From: Pseudomonadota bacterium
GTDB lineage: Bacteria > Pseudomonadota > Gammaproteobacteria > Halothiobacillales > Halothiobacillaceae
DNA length: 64,000 nucleotides
NCBI GenBank assembly: GCA_021795795.1
Contig: JAJYPA010000004.1
Location: 16,267-80,266 of the forward strand
Reading direction: 5' to 3'
Made by a program: the position numbers and the translations under genes. The notes beneath the pieces were generated by a model. The model had not been told where the DNA came from, made no database searches, and saw nothing but the letters and a program-made list of their open reading frames with translations. Below are positions 9,155 to 19,089 of the stretch, piece by piece. Position 1 is the first letter of the stretch; each line of letters starts with the position of its first letter.

Positions 9155-10293
9155 GAGCCACCAACCGTGGTGCGGATCACACCCGTGGCGCTGTTGGGGC
9201 CGCCCAGTTTGACTGGCTCTCCCTTCCAAAGCACCGTGACTGCGCTGGGGTTGCCAAGTGTGATGGTGAATGGCCCGGCGCCAGGAACGGTTTTTTCTTC
9301 CCCTTTCTTGAGGACGTCGTACACCAGTCGTTTGCCTGCCGCGTCGCGCACTTCAACCCAGCAATCGGCCGAATCGACCTTGATGACCAGATTCGTGTTT
9401 GGCGCGGCGGCGGGCGCAGTTTGTTCCGTTGGCGTCACACCGGCGGGTGCTGGCGGTGCCCCGTCTGCGGGCGTTGCATCCGGTGTCGTGGGTTCTGTTC
9501 CACTCGGCGTCACCGGTCTCGGTGTCGGCGTACCGCCTGGCGCTGTGCTTGCTGCATCAGGCGTTATCGGGTTTGCCGATGGGGTTGTCATGGGGGGCGG
9601 GGGAGGGGCTACGTTGGTGGTCGTGGTTTCCGTCACAGCCTTGGAGGGTACTGCGGGTGAATTGAGCTCAGGCAGGGGCTGGACGGGTAAACTGACGGTG
9701 CTATCGGACGCTCCACTATTGTGTGTGAGGAGTGTCTGTTCATGTTTCCCTGAAAGCATGCTGAGCCCTTTCTGCCACACACTAGGCAAGGCAATGGCGA
9801 TCACAGTCAGCAATACGGCCAAGGCAACCAATGTCAGCAGCAAGCGCAAAATGCTGCGTCCCATTTTGCTTTGATTGGCAGAATGGACGGAATGGCCGGT
9901 TTTGTGGGCCGTCATGACCTCTATGGGTGCCGTGACACCAATTTTGGTTGGCGCAACGCTGCCGCCATGTTGCAGTTGATAGGCCTGCAACCAAACCTGA
10001 GGATCCGCTCCGATGAGCCCCGCCCAGTGTTTGAGATAGGCGCGTACATAGATGGGCTCCGGTGCGCCTTCGAACTGGTCGGCTTCCAGTCGCTCGACAA
10101 TTTTGAGATCCAGATTCAGCGATTGGGCCAGATCGGCGGCACTCAGACCCTTGGCGGTTCGGGCCTCCCGAATCAACGCGCCGAGACTTTTGCCTGCGGC
10201 CACATCGAATGACGTGGTCGCCTCGGTGGCTTGCTGTTTCAGCCCGAGTGTCGGTAGGCTGGATTCGTGATTTTTGATCGGACCTTCACTCAT
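9151..10293 (-). CDS. rodZ: Cytoskeletal protein RodZ
   Basis: RodZ links MreB filaments to the elongasome and maintains rod shape. The 380-residue product has a cytoplasmic helix-turn-helix domain ([20 protein letters not shown] through [11 protein letters not shown], about residues 33-75). A single membrane helix lies near residues 148-173 ([20 protein letters not shown]). A Pro/Thr/Ala-rich periplasmic linker of about 100 residues follows, and then a C-terminal DUF4115 beta domain ([25 protein letters not shown]). The ATG shares one base with the pilF stop (TAATG). Order pilF-rodZ-ispG matches other gammaproteobacteria. Confidence 0.93.
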   Translation of the reverse strand: MSEGPIKNHESSLPTLGLKQQATEATTSFDVAAGKSLGALIREARTAKGLSAADLAQSLNLDLKIVERLEADQFEGAPEPIYVRAYLKHWAGLIGADPQVWLQAYQLQHGGSVAPTKIGVTAPIEVMTAHKTGHSVHSANQSKMGRSILRLLLTLVALAVLLTVIAIALPSVWQKGLSMLSGKHEQTLLTHNSGASDSTVSLPVQPLPELNSPAVPSKAVTETTTTNVAPPPPPMTTPSANPITPDAASTAPGGTPTPRPVTPSGTEPTTPDATPADGAPPAPAGVTPTEQTAPAAAPNTNLVIKVDSADCWVEVRDAAGKRLVYDVLKKGEEKTVPGAGPFTITLGNPSAVTVLWKGEPVKLGGPNSATGVIRTTVGGS

Positions 10294-11111
10294 TATTTCG
10301 CTCCGCTGTCATACCATTTAGCTGCAGCCGACCCCGGGAAACGGCCTTTGAGAATCAGGACGTGGTTTGCAAGGGCGGACTGATCGCCAGTGGCGCGGTC
10401 AATCCGGATGGCCAGTTGCAGTGTGTCGGGCGTATTGCGGTTGTTGGCCTCAAACACTTTTATTGCATTGGCGGCTGCGGCGTATTTTTTCTGTTCGTAA
10501 TATACCCGCGCCTTGCCGATCAGTGCGGGGCCATATCCGGGCTGTTTGACCAGTGCGGCGTCATACTGACTGATGGCCTGATCCGGCTTGCCCTCGGTTT
10601 CATAACAGACGCCTGAGTTGGTCAGCGCGAATTCAGGGGTTTTGTAGAGGGGATCCCCGTAGGCGCGGGCAAATAGGGACTGAGCTTTGCTGTATTCCTT
10701 CTGTCCGCACAGGAATGTGGCGTAATTGTTGTCGAGATCGGAATTGTTTGAATCAAGCGAGTAGGCTTTTTCGAACTCTCTGGCGGCCTTTTCTTTCTCG
10801 CCCAGGCGATCAAGCATGAGCGCGTAGGCATGATGCGCCGGTGCGAAGTCATTATCGTAGTAAATCGCTTTCTTGATTTTCTCGACGGCCACATCCATGT
10901 GTCCTTCGTTCATGTAACCGACGCCAAGTTCGGTATTGATCTGGGCGGCGCGTTGATTGTTGGTCTGGATGGCTGGCATGCCATTGTTTTCCGGCGGGGT
11001 GCTGTTCATGCTCGCGCAACCGACGAGCAGGGCCAGGGTGGTCGCCACGAGCGCAGCGCGCAGCATGTAAAGCGACGAGCAAAAGTTGAGGGCGTGCGTG
11101 CGCTGATTCAT
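10293..11111 (-). CDS. pilF: Type IV pilus pilotin PilF/PilW (TPR lipoprotein)
   Basis: An outer-membrane lipoprotein needed for PilQ secretin assembly. From the ATG at 11111 (sharing one base with the rlmN stop) the product has 272 residues. The lipobox LLVGC puts the lipidated Cys at 32. An internal ATG at 11066 (MLRAALVATTLALLVGC) would give a more ordinary 16-residue signal peptide, so the true start may be there. Tetratricopeptide repeats run through the mature part (GVGYMNEGHMDVAVEKIKKA, HHAYALMLDRLGEKEKAARE, SGVCYETEGKPDQAISQY). The pilF-rodZ pairing is classical and suggests the host makes type IV pili. Confidence 0.9.
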   Translation of the reverse strand: MNQRTHALNFCSSLYMLRAALVATTLALLVGCASMNSTPPENNGMPAIQTNNQRAAQINTELGVGYMNEGHMDVAVEKIKKAIYYDNDFAPAHHAYALMLDRLGEKEKAAREFEKAYSLDSNNSDLDNNYATFLCGQKEYSKAQSLFARAYGDPLYKTPEFALTNSGVCYETEGKPDQAISQYDAALVKQPGYGPALIGKARVYYEQKKYAAAANAIKVFEANNRNTPDTLQLAIRIDRATGDQSALANHVLILKGRFPGSAAAKWYDSGAK

Positions 11112-12313
11112 CAATGATTCTCCGAGGTGACCCTGATCTGTTCCAGACCCATGTGCGCGAGCCGTTCCTGGCGCCGCGCCTTATCTTCAAATTCTCCGAC
11201 CAGCTGGCCGCAGGCCGCATCAATGTCGTCGCCGCGCGTCTTGCGGGGCACGGTGTTGATGCCTGCCGCCTTCAGCAATGCGCGGAACCGTTCGATGCGG
11301 TTGCGTGACGAACGCTTGTATCCCGAACTTGGAAATGGGTTGAAGGGAATCAGGTTCACCTTGACGGCATCCTTGCGTGGCGCGAGCCAACGGATCATCT
11401 CTTCTGCATGCTCGGGTTCGTCGTTTACACCTTCGAGCATCACGTATTCATAAATGATGGCGCCGTGCGGTACGACCTTGGCGTAACGATCGCATGCGGC
11501 CATCAGATCTTTGAGCGGGTACTTCTGGTTGATTGGCACCAGTACATCACGCAGACCGTCGTTCGGCGCATGTAGCGAAATCGCCAGTGCCACCGGCAGG
11601 CGTTCGGCCAGCCGATCAATCGCCGGGATAATGCCCGAAGTGGAGATCGTTACTCGTCTCCGCGACAGACCATAGGCGTTATCGTCGAGCATGATCGTGG
11701 CCGCATCAACCACCGATTCGAAGTTGAGCAGGGGCTCGCCCATGCCCATGAACACGACATTGCTGATGGCGCGATTGTGGTTGACCGCCCGGTCGATCAT
11801 TCGTTCCGCGAGCCAGAGCTGACCGACGATTTCAGCCGTGGTGAGATTGCGGTTGAAACCTTGTCGGCCCGTGGAGCAGAACGTGCAGGCCAGCGAACAG
11901 CCAACCTGTGAGGAAATACATAAGGTGGCGCGGTCGTCTTCCGGGATGTACACCATCTCGACCGAGCCGCCGCCATCCAATTCAAGCAGAAATTTGCGCG
12001 TGCCATCGCTGGATTGTTGATCCAGTCGGATGGCCGGTGCGCGGATGCAGGCCAGTTCCTTGAGCTTGTCGCGCAGGCTCTTGGCCAGATCCGTCATATC
12101 GTCAAAGTTATCTACCCGTCGCTGGTGTACCCATTTGAGGAGTTGGGTTGCGCGAAAGGGCTTTTCGCCCAGTTCGACGAACCAGTCCTTCAACTGCTGA
12201 GGCGTCAGCCCCAGGAGATTGATTTTGCGGCCCGGAGCCCCGATCTGGCTGGCATTGTGCCCGGATGTTGCCAAGGTCGGATTCGAAACGGTCGTGTTTG
12301 CGTTAAGCGGCAC
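11111..12313 (-). CDS. rlmN: Dual-specificity RNA methyltransferase RlmN
   Basis: A 400-residue radical SAM enzyme that methylates C2 of A2503 in 23S rRNA and A37 in several tRNAs. The cluster motif CTFCSTG within [22 protein letters not shown] is present. So is the [13 protein letters not shown] site and the C-terminal methyl-carrier cysteine in [10 protein letters not shown]. The N-terminus [18 protein letters not shown] is somewhat long; the family core starts at [15 protein letters not shown] (about residue 32). It is followed by pilF with one shared base. Upstream ndk is 24 bp away, so the block is probably one transcript. Confidence 0.95.
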   Translation of the reverse strand: MPLNANTTVSNPTLATSGHNASQIGAPGRKINLLGLTPQQLKDWFVELGEKPFRATQLLKWVHQRRVDNFDDMTDLAKSLRDKLKELACIRAPAIRLDQQSSDGTRKFLLELDGGGSVEMVYIPEDDRATLCISSQVGCSLACTFCSTGRQGFNRNLTTAEIVGQLWLAERMIDRAVNHNRAISNVVFMGMGEPLLNFESVVDAATIMLDDNAYGLSRRRVTISTSGIIPAIDRLAERLPVALAISLHAPNDGLRDVLVPINQKYPLKDLMAACDRYAKVVPHGAIIYEYVMLEGVNDEPEHAEEMIRWLAPRKDAVKVNLIPFNPFPSSGYKRSSRNRIERFRALLKAAGINTVPRKTRGDDIDAACGQLVGEFEDKARRQERLAHMGLEQIRVTSENH

Positions 12314-12337
12314 GGGTAGAGACCTTTCGTTTGGCGA

Positions 12338-12766
12338 TCAAGCGCGCGAGGTGACTTCTTCTGGCTTGAAGAAGTAGTCGATTTCAATGGCGGCGTTCTC
12401 GGCGCTGTCTGAGCCATGAACGGCATTGGCGTCGATGGAATCGGCGAAATCCGCACGAATCGTACCTGGGGCCGCTTTCTTCGGATCGGTCGCGCCCATC
12501 AGGTCGCGGTTCTTGGCGATGGCGTTCTCGCCTTCGAGAACCTGCACGAATACCGGGCCGGAAATCATGAAGCTGACCAGTTCGCCGAAGAAGGGACGCT
12601 CACGGTGAACCGCGTAGAAGCCTTCTGCCTGCTCGCGGGAAAGTTGCATCATGCGCGCGGCCACAACAGCCAAGCCAGCGTGTTCAAAACGGCTGATGAT
12701 TTTGCCGATCACATTTTTAGCGACGGCATCGGGTTTGATAATCGACAGGGTGCGTTCTACGGCCAC
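12338..12766 (-). CDS. ndk: Nucleoside diphosphate kinase
   Basis: A 142-residue cytoplasmic enzyme that balances NTP pools by phosphate transfer from ATP. The sequence has the canonical start [23 protein letters not shown], the Kpn loop region [21 protein letters not shown] and the active-site histidine in [12 protein letters not shown] (H117). Length is exactly that of the bacterial family. It lies directly upstream of rlmN, as in E. coli. Between it and iscR there are only 138 bp, whereas E. coli has the isc genes and others in that interval. Confidence 0.97.
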   Translation of the reverse strand: MAVERTLSIIKPDAVAKNVIGKIISRFEHAGLAVVAARMMQLSREQAEGFYAVHRERPFFGELVSFMISGPVFVQVLEGENAIAKNRDLMGATDPKKAAPGTIRADFADSIDANAVHGSDSAENAAIEIDYFFKPEEVTSRA

Positions 12767-12860
12767 AAGGTTTCTCCTGGGAAAAGTTACAAGTTAAATG
12801 GAAAAAATGACAGAAAATCAAGGAGGCAAGAGTTTACCGCCAAGCGCGGCAACAATCCAT

Positions 12861-12880
12861 GACCGGGCCAGTGCCCGGTC
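12861..12880. repeat. Perfect inverted repeat between iscR and ndk
   Basis: Arms GACCGGGC and GCCCGGTC flank a 4-base loop CAGT. It begins 25 bp beyond the iscR stop. On the minus strand it is not followed by a T-run (the A/T stretch lies on the iscR side), so it is not a textbook intrinsic terminator. It may be an attenuating or mRNA-stabilising hairpin between iscR and ndk. Confidence 0.5.
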
Positions 12881-12904
12881 AAAATAAAAGGCAACGGTGC
12901 GGGT

Positions 12905-13408
12905 TTAACCCTTGTGTCGCAGGCCTGCGCCGCGCAGGTGCCCAGCCCCATCGCGTTCGCGCGATTCATGCAGTGCACGATCCTGCTGCATGGCGACGCC
13001 GATCAGGTCAGGGTTGTTGAGAAGGTCGGCGAGATGGATACCGGTCAAAAAGTTGCGGATCTGTTCGGACAGACCCATCCATAAATCGTGCGCCAGGCAT
13101 TTGTGGCCGTGCTGGCAGTCGCCCCGGCCGCCGCAACGGGTGACGTCCACATCTTCATCCACTGCGATGACGATTTCTGCCACATTGATTTCGGTTGAAG
13201 GACGCGTGAGTTGATAGCCGCCGCCCGGACCGCGCACACTTTTGACCAGTCCTGCCCGGCGTAATTGTGCGAACAGTTGCTCGAGGTATGATAGAGAAAG
13301 CTCTTGGCGGTCTGCGATGTCGGCCAGTGCCGTGGGGTCGCCGTGATCGTGCAGGGCCAGATCCAGCATTGCGGTCACTGCGTAGCGGCCTTTGGTGGTG
13401 AGTCTCAT
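12905..13408 (-). CDS. iscR: Fe-S cluster assembly regulator IscR (Rrf2 family)
   Basis: IscR senses Fe-S status and controls isc, suf and other genes. The 167-residue product begins MRLTTKGRYAVTAMLDLA, with the winged-helix DNA-binding domain up to about residue 80 (SLSYLEQLFAQLRRAGLVKSVRGPGGGYQL). The [2Fe-2S] ligands C92, C98, C104 and H107 are all present in RCGGRGDCQHGHKCLAHD, so cluster sensing should be intact. The C-terminus is longer and more charged than usual. No iscS, iscU, hscA or fdx follows; ndk comes next. The promoter should lie in 13409-13592, where I could not identify a confident IscR box. Confidence 0.92.
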   Translation of the reverse strand: MRLTTKGRYAVTAMLDLALHDHGDPTALADIADRQELSLSYLEQLFAQLRRAGLVKSVRGPGGGYQLTRPSTEINVAEIVIAVDEDVDVTRCGGRGDCQHGHKCLAHDLWMGLSEQIRNFLTGIHLADLLNNPDLIGVAMQQDRALHESRERDGAGHLRGAGLRHKG

Positions 13409-13592
13409 GTGTTAATCCTGCTGTTTTGCGCTTAGGTCTTGTGATCCATTTACCAGGGGGGGTCTAGGATCGGTTAGCCCTACAATTCCCGAGGTTAATT
13501 CTTGGTTAAGTCGTCCGTGAACACAAGCACCAAATGACGCCCATTGCCGTTACCGGTATTGACGATCTCTATCGGCGCGGCACAGTCAACCT

Positions 13593-14444
13593 TCAGAGTG
13601 TCTGTTTTTCTCTTTGTGGTGCCGGTTCACCATCCGTATCGGGCGGGCAGCCAACGGCTTTGGTTCCGTTGGTCAGATGGCAGCCAGCCAAGCTGGGCAA
13701 GGGAGGTTCTTCTGCTGTGGCGGAGTCATCAGCTTTCATGCCGACATGTATTTGTAATGCGCGGATGCGACCGGCAAGAAGAGTCGCGCGTTCGTCCGCC
13801 GCTTGCACATGACTGAGCAGGCGATCGATGACTTCAGCCACGGGATCGGGCATGTCCTGCGCCACGCCATAGGCATCGAAACCCAAGCGTTCGGCGATGC
13901 GCGCCTGCTGTTCACTGATTTTTGGGCTTTGGCCGACGATGCGGGCGGGGATACCGACCAGGGTGGCACCGGTCGGTGCATCCTTCAGCACGACGGCATT
14001 ACTGCCCACGCGAACGCCATCACCCAGCGTGATGGGCCCAAGCACCTTGGCCCCCGCCCCGACAACCACGCCGTTGCCGAGCGTCGGGTGGCGTTTGCCG
14101 GCTTCCCATTGCGTGCCGCCCAAGGTGACGCCGTGGTAGAGGGTGCAGTCGTCGCCGATTTCAGCCGTTTCACCGATAACGACACCCATGCCGTGATCGA
14201 TGAAAAACCGCCGGCCTATCTTGGCCGCGGGGTGGATTTCAATGCCGGTCAGCCAGCGCGCTATGTTGGCGACGATCCGCGCCAACAGGCGAAGTCGCCA
14301 ATTCCAAAGCCGGTGCGCCAATCGGTGCCAACAGATCGCGTGGATACCGGGGTAGCAGAGCGCGATTTCCCAGCGGCTGCGCGCGGCCGGATCGCGTTCG
14401 AAGACGCTGTCGATATCCTCGCGAAAACGCTGCCAAAGTGTCAT
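13593..14444 (-). CDS. cysE: Serine O-acetyltransferase
   Basis: CysE acetylates serine with acetyl-CoA, the first step of cysteine synthesis. With the ATG at 14444 ([18 protein letters not shown] site 8 nt upstream, ATGA overlap with the trmJ stop) the product has 283 residues. A helical N-terminal domain ([20 protein letters not shown]) is followed by left-handed beta-helix hexapeptides ([53 protein letters not shown]). The acceptor site residues D-H in IDHGMG are kept. The tail beyond about residue 185 is longer than in E. coli CysE. Its place between trmJ and iscR suits cysteine supply for Fe-S assembly. Confidence 0.94.
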   Translation of the reverse strand: MTLWQRFREDIDSVFERDPAARSRWEIALCYPGIHAICWHRLAHRLWNWRLRLLARIVANIARWLTGIEIHPAAKIGRRFFIDHGMGVVIGETAEIGDDCTLYHGVTLGGTQWEAGKRHPTLGNGVVVGAGAKVLGPITLGDGVRVGSNAVVLKDAPTGATLVGIPARIVGQSPKISEQQARIAERLGFDAYGVAQDMPDPVAEVIDRLLSHVQAADERATLLAGRIRALQIHVGMKADDSATAEEPPLPSLAGCHLTNGTKAVGCPPDTDGEPAPQREKQTL

Positions 14445-15250
14445 ATGTTCGCTCCTGATTGGGGTGTCGTCGATTCCGTCAGGGCGCGCAGCATGCCCTG
14501 CATCACGGCCAGTTCGTTTCGGGTCGGGTTTGCCCGGCGGCACAGCACGCGCAGGCGGGCCATGAGCCGCTCCCGGTTAGCGGCAATATCTTTTTCGGCG
14601 CTGCCGGTGCGATGAAAGAACGATGTGCGGTCGAGCTGTTCGGCCAATCGTTGCTCGAATGCGGCCCATTCCACCGAGGTGGCCAGATTCTCGATTTCGG
14701 TCTGGGGCGAACTTCTGGCTGTTTCATGCGCCATGCGCCACTCGTAGGCGACGATCTGAACGGCTTGTCCGAGGTTCAATACAGGGTAGTCCGGGTTGGC
14801 GGGTATTTCTATGATCCGTTGCGCCCATGAGAGCTCCTGATTGGTGAGTCCCGTGCGCTCCGCCCCGAAGACGATACTGATCATCCCGGTCGATGGGGTG
14901 GCGGCGATGACTTCGGCGGCGGCGCGGGCCGATAAGACGGGCAGGTGCAAATCGCGCGGGCGGGCTGTTGTGGCCCAGACTTCCACCGAATCTGCGAGTG
15001 CGTCAGGCAGATTGTCAACTTGTCTGGCCGTGTTCAGGATGTCTGCGGCGTGTTTTGCCGTGGCCATCGCCTGATCATCGATGGTCGCTTTGGGGGAAAC
15101 CAGAACCAGCCGGTGCAAGCCCATGTTCTTCATGGCGCGGGCGACGGCGCCGAGGTTGCCCGTATGTGAAGTGCCGCACAAGACGATTTGAATGCGGTCG
15201 GCGCGCGCGTCTGGTGATGAGGCGTGGTGGATAGCGGACGATGACGTCAT
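14441..15250 (-). CDS. trmJ: tRNA (cytidine/uridine-2'-O-)-methyltransferase TrmJ
   Basis: A 269-residue SPOUT-class enzyme that methylates the 2'-O of residue 32 in tRNA anticodon loops. The catalytic domain begins [26 protein letters not shown] (about residues 20-45) and ends with knot motifs [16 protein letters not shown] and [23 protein letters not shown]. The C-terminal extension contains the usual helical segment. ATGA overlap links it to cysE. It is transcribed divergently from suhB, from which it is separated by 108 bp. The conserved trmJ-iscR neighbourhood supports the identification over the related TrmL/TrmH. Confidence 0.93.
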   Translation of the reverse strand: MTSSSAIHHASSPDARADRIQIVLCGTSHTGNLGAVARAMKNMGLHRLVLVSPKATIDDQAMATAKHAADILNTARQVDNLPDALADSVEVWATTARPRDLHLPVLSARAAAEVIAATPSTGMISIVFGAERTGLTNQELSWAQRIIEIPANPDYPVLNLGQAVQIVAYEWRMAHETARSSPQTEIENLATSVEWAAFEQRLAEQLDRTSFFHRTGSAEKDIAANRERLMARLRVLCRRANPTRNELAVMQGMLRALTESTTPQSGANI

Positions 15251-15289
15251 AGGTCAATAATTTTTCCGAAGTGTGTCCCTTTTCACGGG

Positions 15290-15295
15290 TATAAT
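15290..15295 (+). promoter_or_regulatory. Candidate -10 element for suhB
   Basis: A perfect TATAAT lies 64 bp upstream of the suhB ATG in the divergent trmJ-suhB region. No good -35 hexamer is visible at 16-18 bp upstream, so the promoter may be weak or need an activator. This is a sequence match only. Confidence 0.4.
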
Positions 15296-15358
15296 GCGCA
15301 GTTCTGAATTTTCTGCTGCCGCTTGGGCTGCTCACTTTGACCGAACTGACTGAACATT

Positions 15359-16150
15359 ATGCCCCATCCTATGCTGACTATGGCGGTGCGTGCCGCTCGT
15401 GCCGCCGGAACCGTGATTTCCCGTGCTACCGATCATGTTGCCGATCTCACCATTGAGAGCAAGCAACGCAACGATTTTGTGAGTGAGGTCGATCGTCAGG
15501 CGGAACATACGATTATCGACATCCTCAAACGCGCTTATCCCGATCACCAGTTTCTCGGTGAGGAATCAGGTGATTCCGGTCAGCCAGACAGCGCCTATCG
15601 CTGGATCATTGATCCGCTGGATGGTACGACCAATTTCCTGCATAGCCTGCCGCATTACTCCGTTTCGATCGCCCTGGAATATCAGGGGCGTATCGAGTTG
15701 GGGGTGATTTATAACCCCAGCAACCAGGAGCTGTACACAGCCGAGCGCGGTGGCGGTGCGTTTTTGAACAATCGACGTATTCGAGTGGCCGGTTTGCGCA
15801 ATTTGGAAGGCGCTTTGCTGGGCACAGGCTTTCCGTTCCGTCCCGAGCAGGATCTGGACACCTATCTCAAAACCTTCCGCGCCCTGCACGGCCCGTTGTC
15901 GGGTATTCGTCGCGCTGGTTCGGCAGCGCTGGATTTGGCCTACGTTGCTGCGGGGCGTATGGATGGTTACTGGGAGTTTGGTTTGAAACCTTGGGACATT
16001 GCCGCAGGCGTATTGATGGTGCGTGAGGCCGGTGGTGTCGTGGTGGATTTTTCCGGCAAAGAAGAATTCATGACCAATGGCAATCTGATCGCGGCCAACC
16101 CGAAGATCACTCATGCCATGCTCAAGGCGATTTCTCAAAGTCTGCTCTGA
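15359..16150 (+). CDS. suhB: Inositol-1-monophosphatase SuhB
   Basis: A 263-residue Mg-dependent phosphatase; in bacteria SuhB also acts in the Nus antitermination complex for rRNA transcription. Metal-site motifs are complete: FVSEVDRQAE, GEESGD (about residues 66-71), IDPLDGTTNF (about residues 83-92) and WDIAAG (near residue 212). Length matches E. coli SuhB. It starts MPHPMLTMAVRAARAAG, the conserved N-terminus. The gene is monocistronic here, with a strong terminator shared with secF downstream. The neighbouring trmJ-suhB divergence is the normal gammaproteobacterial arrangement. Confidence 0.95.
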   Translation: MPHPMLTMAVRAARAAGTVISRATDHVADLTIESKQRNDFVSEVDRQAEHTIIDILKRAYPDHQFLGEESGDSGQPDSAYRWIIDPLDGTTNFLHSLPHYSVSIALEYQGRIELGVIYNPSNQELYTAERGGGAFLNNRRIRVAGLRNLEGALLGTGFPFRPEQDLDTYLKTFRALHGPLSGIRRAGSAALDLAYVAAGRMDGYWEFGLKPWDIAAGVLMVREAGGVVVDFSGKEEFMTNGNLIAANPKITHAMLKAISQSLL

Positions 16151-16190
16151 TCGCTTCCGATGGCGGCCGCGGTGTGTGGTGGCCAGCATG

Positions 16191-16220
16191 AAAAAAACCA
16201 GGCAAATGCCTGGCTTTTTT
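16191..16220. terminator. Bidirectional intrinsic terminator between suhB and secF
   Basis: Stem CCAGGC / GCCTGG (16198-16203 and 16208-16213) with loop AAAT. It is flanked by seven A on the left and six T on the right, so it can terminate suhB (+) and secF (-), which converge here. Confidence 0.9.
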
Positions 16221-16242
16221 GTGGGTTCTATTCGGTGAAAGC

Positions 16243-17181
16243 TCAGGGTGCGGTATCAACCAGCTTTTCCTTGTCGGTCAGTTTCAGCAGATCCTTGCGC
16301 TTGAGGCCCAAATCCAGCGATAGGCTGGAGGCGACATAGATCGAGGAGAAGGTGCCGAGCACAATCCCGACCAGCAAGGTTAGAGAGAAGCCATGCAGGG
16401 CCTCGCCACCGAAGATGTAGAGCGCCAGCACCGAGAGGAAGGTCGTGACGGCGGTCATCACCGTGCGCGACATCGTTTGGTTGACTGAAATATTCATGAT
16501 TTCGATCTCGCTGCCTTTGCGGATTTTGCGGAAGTTTTCCCGCATCCGGTCGAACACCACGATCATGTCGTTGATCGAGTAGCCCGCAAGAGCGAGATAG
16601 GCCGCCAGTACGGTGAGGTTGAACTCAATGCCGGTGATGCTGATGAAGCCGAAGACCATGATCAGGTCATGGCTCAGCGTGAGAACGGCGCCTGTTGCCA
16701 TCTTGATCTGATAACGCAGACTGACAAAGATCAGCAAGCCGCTTAACACCACGATCATGGCCAGACCGCCGGAATTGAACAGCTCCTTGCCCACCGCCGG
16801 ACCGACGAATTCGACCCGGCGCATGGTCGCGCCTTCATCCTGCTGCTTGAGCGCGGACAGCACTTGATCGGCCAGCTGGTTCTGATTCTGGCCCTTGGCG
16901 GGGGGCAGACGGATCATCACGGTTTCACTGGAGCCGAAATATTGCACCACGGCTTCCTTGAAATTGTTTTTCTTCAAATCGGCACGGATCGCATCCAGAT
17001 CAGCCGTTTTCGAATAACCGACTTCAAGGACAATACCACCCGTGAAATCGAGCCCCATATTGATGCCGCGCGTGGCGAGCGACACGATGGCGGCAACCAG
17101 CAGCAGGGCAGAGATGGCGTAGGCATATTTGCGCTTGCCGAAAAAATCGAACCGGGCGTTGTAGGGAAATAAGTTAAACAT
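16243..17181 (-). CDS. secF: Protein translocase subunit SecF
   Basis: SecF is an RND-like inner-membrane partner of SecD that uses the proton gradient to aid protein export. The 312-residue product has six membrane helices. The first is at residues 20-38 (ISALLLVAAIVSLATRG), followed by the periplasmic P4 domain starting GINMGLDFTGGIVLEVGY, then five C-terminal helices including VVLSGLLIFVSLRYQ and LALAGYSINDMIVVFDRMREN, the conserved family signature. I use the ATG at 17181; a GTG directly before it is possible. It is 24 bp downstream of secD. Confidence 0.95.
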   Translation of the reverse strand: MFNLFPYNARFDFFGKRKYAYAISALLLVAAIVSLATRGINMGLDFTGGIVLEVGYSKTADLDAIRADLKKNNFKEAVVQYFGSSETVMIRLPPAKGQNQNQLADQVLSALKQQDEGATMRRVEFVGPAVGKELFNSGGLAMIVVLSGLLIFVSLRYQIKMATGAVLTLSHDLIMVFGFISITGIEFNLTVLAAYLALAGYSINDMIVVFDRMRENFRKIRKGSEIEIMNISVNQTMSRTVMTAVTTFLSVLALYIFGGEALHGFSLTLLVGIVLGTFSSIYVASSLSLDLGLKRKDLLKLTDKEKLVDTAP

Positions 17182-17205
17182 CACTATTCTCGGTTTTAGG
17201 AGCCA

Positions 17206-19068
17206 TTAAATGGAGATTTTGGTCAGGCGCGCCCGGCGGCCATAGATCAGGTTCACCAATGCCCGCGTGACCATGATCGCGGTAAAGAGCGAGGCGAGAA
17301 TCCCGATGGTCAGGGTGACGGCAAAGCCTTTCACCGCGCCCGCACCCAGAGCAAACAGCACGATGGCGGCCAGCAGGGTAGTGACGTGGGAATCGATAAT
17401 GGTGGCGAAGGCGCGCTCGTATCCCGCCTTGATGGCGGCTTGTGGCGTCAGGCCATTGCGCAGTTCTTCCCGGATACGTTCGTTGATCAGCACATTGGCA
17501 TCCACCGCGATCCCGAGCGTCAGCACCATGCCCGCAATCCCCGGCAGGGTCAGCGTGGCCTGCAGCAGCGAGAGCACGGCAACAATCAGGATCAGGTTGA
17601 CTCCGAGGGCAACCACCGCGGTCACGCCGAATACGCGGTAGTAAATCAGCATGAATACGGCGACCAGCGCAAAGCCTAAGATTGAGGCATTGACGCCAGA
17701 CTGGATGTTCTGCGCACCCAGGCTCGGGCCGACGGTGCGCTCTTCCACGATGTCCATTGGCGCACGCAGAGCGCCGGCACGAAGTAGCAGGGCCAGGTCG
17801 CGCGCCTCGTTGGGGGAATCGAGTCCGGTGATCTGGAAGCGGTTGGCGAGCTGGTCCTGGATGGTGGCGACGTTAATCACCTGTTCGATGATTTTCTTGT
17901 CTTTGACCGGTTTGCCATCAACCATTTTGGTTTCGGTACGGTGTTCAATGAATACAACCCCCATCTGTTTGCCGATGTTCTGACCGGTGATCTCGGCCAT
18001 GCGTCGCGCGCCTTGGCCATCCAGATTCACGAACACGGCCGGCGAGCCGGAGCGCTGGTCAAAGCCGGACGAGGCGCCGGTGATGCGGTCGCCGGTCACG
18101 ATGACCTGGCGCTTGAGCAGAACCGGACGGCCATCCTTTTCATGATACAGCCGGGCATCTGGCGGTACGCGGCCGCTCTGCTCGGCATCGACCCAGTCGG
18201 TGGGCGTGCCGGACACGAGGCGGAATTCCAGCGTCGCGGTGGCACCAATGATCTCTTTGGCACGAACCGTATCCTGAATGCCGGGCAGTTCGACCACGAT
18301 CCGGTCATCACCCTGCTGCTGGATGAGCGGTTCGGCTACACCGAGTTCGTTGACGCGGTTGCGCAAGGTGGTGATGTTCTGCTCCACGGCCGCCTTGCGT
18401 TCGGCAGTTGCTCCGACGTCGGTAAACTTGGCTGTCAGGTAGGGTTCGCCGTTGCGCTCTTCGGTGCTGAACTTGAGTTCAGGGTAATTGCCCGCCACGG
18501 ATTTGAGGGCGGCATCACGCGCCGTGGCGTCCGGGAATCGCAGGGCAATTTCATCGTCATTCTCGACATCGGCGGCCACATAACGGATGTTCGCCCGTCG
18601 AAGATCTCCGCGCATACCATCGACACGACGTTCCAGCGCGGTCTTGATCGCGGCCTGCATGTCGATCTGCATCAAAAAGTGCACGCCGCCACGCAAATCG
18701 AGCCCCAGATACATGGGCTTCGCGCCCAGGTTCTGCATCCAGCGTGGAGCTGATGGGGCGAGGTTGAGCGCGACGGGATAGTCGTCACCCAAGGCTTCAC
18801 GCACAATGTTGACTGCCTTGAGCTGCGCATCGGTCGAGGAGAACTGGATCAGCCCGTCCTTGTCTTCGAGACGCGCACTCTTGATGGGAATATTGGCCGC
18901 CTTGAGGGCGGCCACCGCTTTATCAACGGCTGCCTGATCCATCACGGCATTGCGCTTGGAGATTTGCAGCGCCGGACTCTCACCGTATATATTGGGTAAT
19001 GCGAAGAAAATGCCCAGTAAAACGACCAGGATAATCAGCAGGTTTTTCCACCACGGATAACGATTCAT
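17206..19068 (-). CDS. secD: Protein translocase subunit SecD
   Basis: SecD forms the SecDF export-enhancing complex. From the ATG at 19068 (MNRYPWWKNLLIILVVLLG) the protein has 620 residues. An open frame extends 17 codons further upstream but lacks the family N-terminus. It shows helix 1 at residues 8-26 and the P1 domain with the signature LGLDLRGGVHFLMQID. The P1-head is followed by five C-terminal helices with GFALVAVFMLIYYRVFGVTA and the TLGIAVDANVLINERIREELR motif carrying the proton-relay Asp. Length is standard. It sits between yajC and secF. Confidence 0.95.
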   Translation of the reverse strand: MNRYPWWKNLLIILVVLLGIFFALPNIYGESPALQISKRNAVMDQAAVDKAVAALKAANIPIKSARLEDKDGLIQFSSTDAQLKAVNIVREALGDDYPVALNLAPSAPRWMQNLGAKPMYLGLDLRGGVHFLMQIDMQAAIKTALERRVDGMRGDLRRANIRYVAADVENDDEIALRFPDATARDAALKSVAGNYPELKFSTEERNGEPYLTAKFTDVGATAERKAAVEQNITTLRNRVNELGVAEPLIQQQGDDRIVVELPGIQDTVRAKEIIGATATLEFRLVSGTPTDWVDAEQSGRVPPDARLYHEKDGRPVLLKRQVIVTGDRITGASSGFDQRSGSPAVFVNLDGQGARRMAEITGQNIGKQMGVVFIEHRTETKMVDGKPVKDKKIIEQVINVATIQDQLANRFQITGLDSPNEARDLALLLRAGALRAPMDIVEERTVGPSLGAQNIQSGVNASILGFALVAVFMLIYYRVFGVTAVVALGVNLILIVAVLSLLQATLTLPGIAGMVLTLGIAVDANVLINERIREELRNGLTPQAAIKAGYERAFATIIDSHVTTLLAAIVLFALGAGAVKGFAVTLTIGILASLFTAIMVTRALVNLIYGRRARLTKISI

Positions 19069-19089
19069 CGTGAACGCCTGTATTGAATC

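Noticed and set aside
12861..12880. Rho-independent terminator after iscR
   Set aside because: The hairpin is perfect but the T-rich stretch is on the wrong side for minus-strand transcription.
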